Part shown: positions 4,906 through 7,725 of the stretch, in pieces
Numbering within the stretch: position 1 is the first letter of the stretch
Layout of the letters: the number at the start of each line of letters is the position of its first letter
NCBI GenBank assembly: GCA_003663585.1
Contig: QMTU01000025.1
Coordinates: forward strand, 1 to 7,725
Reading direction: 5' to 3'
Source: Thermoplasmata archaeon
GTDB taxonomy: Archaea > Thermoplasmatota > B47-G6
Length of the DNA stretch: 7,725 bases
The notes under the pieces: model-generated
What the model saw: the letters and a program-made list of their open reading frames with translations, nothing else
Told to the model about the DNA's origin: nothing
Databases searched by the model: none
Position numbers and translations under genes: made by a program

Positions 4906-4924
4906 CTAAAAATCATAAAAAGAG
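4906..4924 (-). terminator. T-rich terminator of the valS operon
   Basis: Directly after the ValRS stop codon the minus strand reads CTCTTTTTATGATTTTTAGC, two runs of five T, which is a typical archaeal terminator. An AGCTAAAA direct repeat frames it on the plus strand (4904-4911 and 4923-4930). It separates valS from the IS relic promoter. Confidence 0.5.
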
Positions 4925-7543
4925 CTAAAACTTAACGGCAACAAGGATCCCGTACTTCTCCACTTGAGCTAAGGCATCAGCGTCAATACCCTCGATAAAG
5001 AGCTCTTTTTTAATCTCATAATACTCAGGTCCAAGAACAAGTCTCTTACCGTCAATGTTAATCTCTATACCTTTTTCAGTTATTTTTCCGCTTTTGAGCT
5101 TTTCTACGATTTCTTTTGTCTTCTCTCTAAATTCCTTTCCTATAACGCTGTAGTTTGGCTTTATTTCAACTATACGCTCTTTTACTCTTTCCCTTGAAAC
5201 TGTCTCTACTCTCTTAGCTCTTACAGCACCTCTTATATCCTCTAGATCCTCCTTACTCAGCTCAACATCTGACTGAGAAAACGTTAGGCTTTCAATTTCT
5301 GTATTAAGCGGTAGGCCCTTAGAAGCCTTTAGCCTTCTCACTGATGCAACTATCTCCTTAATAAGATCACCCCTAACTATAGCCTCTTCATCAACTTTGA
5401 TGGGCTCTGGCCAAGAGCTCACATGGATACTTACGTCATTTACAAATCTTCTGAAAACGTCTTGATATACTTCCTCTGTTACATGAGGAAGGAGAGGTGC
5501 TAGCATTTTTATTACTCCGAGACCAACTGTATAAAGTGTGTAGAGTGCGGCTGGATCTCTTTTATTATAGACCCTATGCTTCACGATCTCTATGTACTCG
5601 TCTGCAAAGATATTCCATGTAAAGTTCTCTATAGCCCTTAATGCCTTGTCAAATCTGAAGTTATCCATGGCCTCTGTGACTTCCTTAAGTACTTTTGAGT
5701 ATAGACTCAGGATCCACTTATCTACGGTATGAAGCTTCTCCCATGGAATATCCTCGTACAACCATCCATTAAGAGCATTCTTCAGGAATTTTCCTATGTT
5801 CAATATCTTTATTGCGAATCTAACGCCTCTAGTGATATCTTTCCATCTAAATGCATTGTCCTCCCCTAGGGCGCATGTAGCTGCATAATACCTTAGAGCC
5901 TCTGCTCCATAGTCCTCGATGACCTCAAGAGGGTCCACGACGTTGCCTAAGTGTGCATGCATAGGCCTGCCGTCTGGAGCCAATATGAACCCGTCTATCA
6001 TATAAGCCTTAAATGGATTCTTTCCTGTCTCAAACCACCCTCTTACTATGGAATAGAAGTCCCATGTTCTTATGATGTCATGAGCGTTTGGCCTAAGATC
6101 CATTGGATAGAGCTTTCTAAAGAGCTTTTCATCTCTTATCCATCTAGCATTATAGAGTGGGGTTCCCGAAGAGTCCATCCACGTGTCAAAGACATCCTCA
6201 CAGCCCTTAAGTTCTCCACCACACTTCGGACACTTCTCTACAGGTGGAGGATCAATTGTAGGATCTACGTAACAGTCCTCCTCTCTTGCTGGAACAACGT
6301 AGCCACACTTCCTACATATCCAGACTGGTATTGGAGTCCCATAGTATCTTTGTCTTGATACTACCCAATCCCACTCAAGAGAATCTATCCATTCATCAAG
6401 CCTCTTTATCATGAATTCAGGATACCACCTAGCTTCCCTTGCAACTCTTTTAAGCTCCTCTTTAAATGGAAGGATCTTTATGAACCATTGCTCTTTTGGG
6501 AGGATTTCTATTGGAGTGTTACAGCGCCAGCATGTTGCAACGTTGTGCTCTATCTCCTCTACTTTTTCAACAAGATCACGCTCTGTGAGCTCTTTAATTA
6601 TCTTCTCCCTTGCTTTCTTTATTGGTAATCCCTTTAAGTTACCTGCAGCCTCAGTCATCCTTCCACGATCATCTACGACGATTTCTATAGGAAGCTTGTA
6701 TTTCATAACCCACTTAACATCTGTCTTATCTCCAAAAGTACATATCATAACTATACCAGAGCCAAAGGAAGGATCGACATCTTCATCCAGTATTATCGGA
6801 ACCTCCTTTTCATATATCGGTACTATGGCGGTCTTTCCACTAAGTTTGTGTGCTCTAGGATCTTCTGGATGAATGGCCACCGCTTGGCATGCTGCTAAAA
6901 GTTCAGGTCTTGTCGTAGCGATTACTATGTTCTCGCCAGTCTCCTTTACCTTAAACTTTATGTAAACGAGTTTTGTAATCTCCTTCTTATACTCTATTTC
7001 GGCATCTGCAAGTGCTGTGAGGCATCTTGGACACCAGTTTATTGGAAATGTTCCCCTGTACACAAGTCCTTTTTTGTACAATCTAAGGAAAGCTATTTGT
7101 GTGTACTTTCTAAATTCAGGATCATCAGTTCTGTAGTATATGCTATCATCCATGGATATTCCAAGCTTTTCATACTGCTCTGTCATCTTTTCTATATTCT
7201 TATCTGCAAACTCTTTACACAGTCTTATGAACTCATGTCTCTCTATCTCTAATCTCGTAATTCCTAGAGCTCGCTCAACGCGCTCCTCTATTGGTATCCC
7301 ATTGACGTCATAACAGAGTGGAAAGAACACGTTATAGCCTCGCATTCTCTTATATCTTGCAACCATATCTATGTGGGTATAGTGGGTAGCATGTCCTATA
7401 TGCAACACTCCGGAGGCGTATCTCGGTGGAGTATCTATACTGTAGACAGGCTTAGAGGACTCTGGATCAAACCTATAGATGTTCATCTTCTTCCATTCCT
7501 GTTGCCATTTTTTCTCGATTTGTTTTAAAGTGTCCACGTCCAT
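4925..7543 (-). CDS. valS: Valyl-tRNA synthetase, archaeal type, with altered KMSKS motif
   Basis: This is a class Ia aminoacyl-tRNA synthetase of 872 residues that charges tRNA-Val. The HIGH signature is at 48-51 (GVLHIGHATHYTHIDMVARY), followed by CYDVNGIPIE, a form found in archaeal ValRS rather than IleRS or LeuRS. The editing (CP1) domain spans roughly 190-330, with TTRPE (210-214) and GSGIV (261-265). Four CxxC pairs, Cys171/174, 338/341, 410/413 and 438/441, suggest two bound zinc ions. EDVFDTWMDSS precedes the second half of the catalytic fold. The KMSKS position reads GRPMHAHLGN, with Pro527-Met528-His529-Ala530-His531, inside otherwise standard flanks (LGNVVDPLEVIEDYGAEALR). The helical anticodon-binding domain follows from about 590, and the tail has the KPNYSVIGKEF segment. 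The ATG at 7543 is chosen because AAGGTGG ends 6 bases before it; the GTG at 7552 lies inside that site. The upstream hydrolase gene ends 23 bases before it, suggesting one operon. Confidence 0.9.
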   Translation of the reverse strand: MDVDTLKQIEKKWQQEWKKMNIYRFDPESSKPVYSIDTPPRYASGVLHIGHATHYTHIDMVARYKRMRGYNVFFPLCYDVNGIPIEERVERALGITRLEIERHEFIRLCKEFADKNIEKMTEQYEKLGISMDDSIYYRTDDPEFRKYTQIAFLRLYKKGLVYRGTFPINWCPRCLTALADAEIEYKKEITKLVYIKFKVKETGENIVIATTRPELLAACQAVAIHPEDPRAHKLSGKTAIVPIYEKEVPIILDEDVDPSFGSGIVMICTFGDKTDVKWVMKYKLPIEIVVDDRGRMTEAAGNLKGLPIKKAREKIIKELTERDLVEKVEEIEHNVATCWRCNTPIEILPKEQWFIKILPFKEELKRVAREARWYPEFMIKRLDEWIDSLEWDWVVSRQRYYGTPIPVWICRKCGYVVPAREEDCYVDPTIDPPPVEKCPKCGGELKGCEDVFDTWMDSSGTPLYNARWIRDEKLFRKLYPMDLRPNAHDIIRTWDFYSIVRGWFETGKNPFKAYMIDGFILAPDGRPMHAHLGNVVDPLEVIEDYGAEALRYYAATCALGEDNAFRWKDITRGVRFAIKILNIGKFLKNALNGWLYEDIPWEKLHTVDKWILSLYSKVLKEVTEAMDNFRFDKALRAIENFTWNIFADEYIEIVKHRVYNKRDPAALYTLYTVGLGVIKMLAPLLPHVTEEVYQDVFRRFVNDVSIHVSSWPEPIKVDEEAIVRGDLIKEIVASVRRLKASKGLPLNTEIESLTFSQSDVELSKEDLEDIRGAVRAKRVETVSRERVKERIVEIKPNYSVIGKEFREKTKEIVEKLKSGKITEKGIEINIDGKRLVLGPEYYEIKKELFIEGIDADALAQVEKYGILVAVKF

Positions 7544-7548
7544 TAATA

Positions 7549-7555
7549 CCACCTT
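7549..7555 (-). promoter_or_regulatory. Shine-Dalgarno site for valS
   Basis: The minus strand reads AAGGTGG, then TATTA, then ATG. This GGTG-type site complements the archaeal 16S 3' end and decides for the ATG at 7543 over the in-frame GTG at 7552, which it contains. Confidence 0.65.
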
Positions 7556-7566
7556 AGGTAGTAGAA

Positions 7567-7725
7567 TTAAAGCTCAATATTGAGACCATCACGTGCAGCT
7601 ATTACCTCACACCCTGTTCTATCTTTAATCCACTTCGCCTCCCTTTCCGGACCTATTTCAATCATTTTTGCACCAAAGTGTGTGATTACACAAAGTCCTA
7701 TATCAACATCTTTAAGTAACATCAC
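7567..7725 (-). CDS. C-terminal end of a metallo-beta-lactamase-fold hydrolase (partial)
   Basis: The last 52 residues of a minus-strand gene enter from the window edge and stop at TAA 7569-7567. They include LCVITHFGAKMI, then PEREAKWIKDRTG, then CEVIAARDGLNIEL at the end. The ITHFGxKM...DPExxA.W....TG..VIAA.DG pattern is the closing segment of archaeal RNase Z/PhnP-like metallo-beta-lactamase-fold proteins, where the THF histidine is a likely metal ligand. The metal-binding HxHxDH core lies outside the window, so neither the enzyme class nor the substrate can be given. The gene ends 23 bases before valS on the same strand and is probably co-transcribed with it. Confidence 0.7.
   Translation of the reverse strand: MMLLKDVDIGLCVITHFGAKMIEIGPEREAKWIKDRTGCEVIAARDGLNIEL

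Noticed and set aside
5951..6872. Open frames of 135 and 153 codons on the plus strand inside valS
   Set aside because: They are shadows of the long ValRS reading frame, with no motifs and no start signals.
1..7725. tRNA, rRNA, CRISPR array or an intact defence or mobile system
   Set aside because: I saw no cloverleaf, no regularly spaced repeats and no cluster of unknown genes. The only mobile trace is the deleted relic at 4636-4875.

Overview
The window looks like chromosomal DNA from a thermophilic archaeon. The support is an archaeal-lipid geranylgeranyl reductase, a DRG-type GTPase with a TGS domain, an archaeal-type valyl-tRNA synthetase, a mannosyl-3-phosphoglycerate phosphatase (a compatible-solute enzyme typical of thermophiles), archaeal TATA boxes, GGTG-type ribosome binding sites, and heavy use of AGA/AGG arginine and ATA isoleucine codons. 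I cannot place it below domain level. A TACK-like lineage is possible but not shown.

Layout: (1) 49-1424, plus strand: a 59-aa two-cluster ferredoxin directly followed by a geranylgeranyl reductase, a likely electron-donor/enzyme pair that saturates membrane lipid isoprenoid chains. (2) 1425-3241, minus strand: a DRG GTPase followed by endonuclease III with a 4-base stop/start overlap; its last gene abuts the reductase tail to tail with no spacer. (3) 3242-3360: a short divergent promoter region. (4) 3361-4164, plus strand: mannosyl-3-phosphoglycerate phosphatase, tail to tail with (5) a PadR-family regulator on the minus strand (4167-4613). (6) About 4636-4875: a collapsed IS200/IS605-type (tnpB, IS1341-like) remnant on the minus strand. 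It keeps two terminal-type hairpins, a strong TATA box, a short piece of the TnpB C-terminus and a structured 3' region. It lies immediately upstream of padR and seems to supply the best promoter and the leader for it. (7) 4925-7543, minus strand: valyl-tRNA synthetase whose KMSKS position reads PMHAH, preceded 23 bases upstream by the C-terminal end of a probable metallo-beta-lactamase-fold hydrolase (7567-7725, cut by the window edge).

Most of the window is housekeeping. The parts worth a second look are the insertion-sequence relic fused to the front of padR (item 6), with a dyad overlapping the padR ribosome binding site, the unusual KMSKS replacement in ValRS, and two tail-to-tail gene pairs whose plus-strand T-rich terminators appear to lie inside the lysine-rich C-terminal tails of the opposing genes. 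I found no intact novel defence or mobile system.
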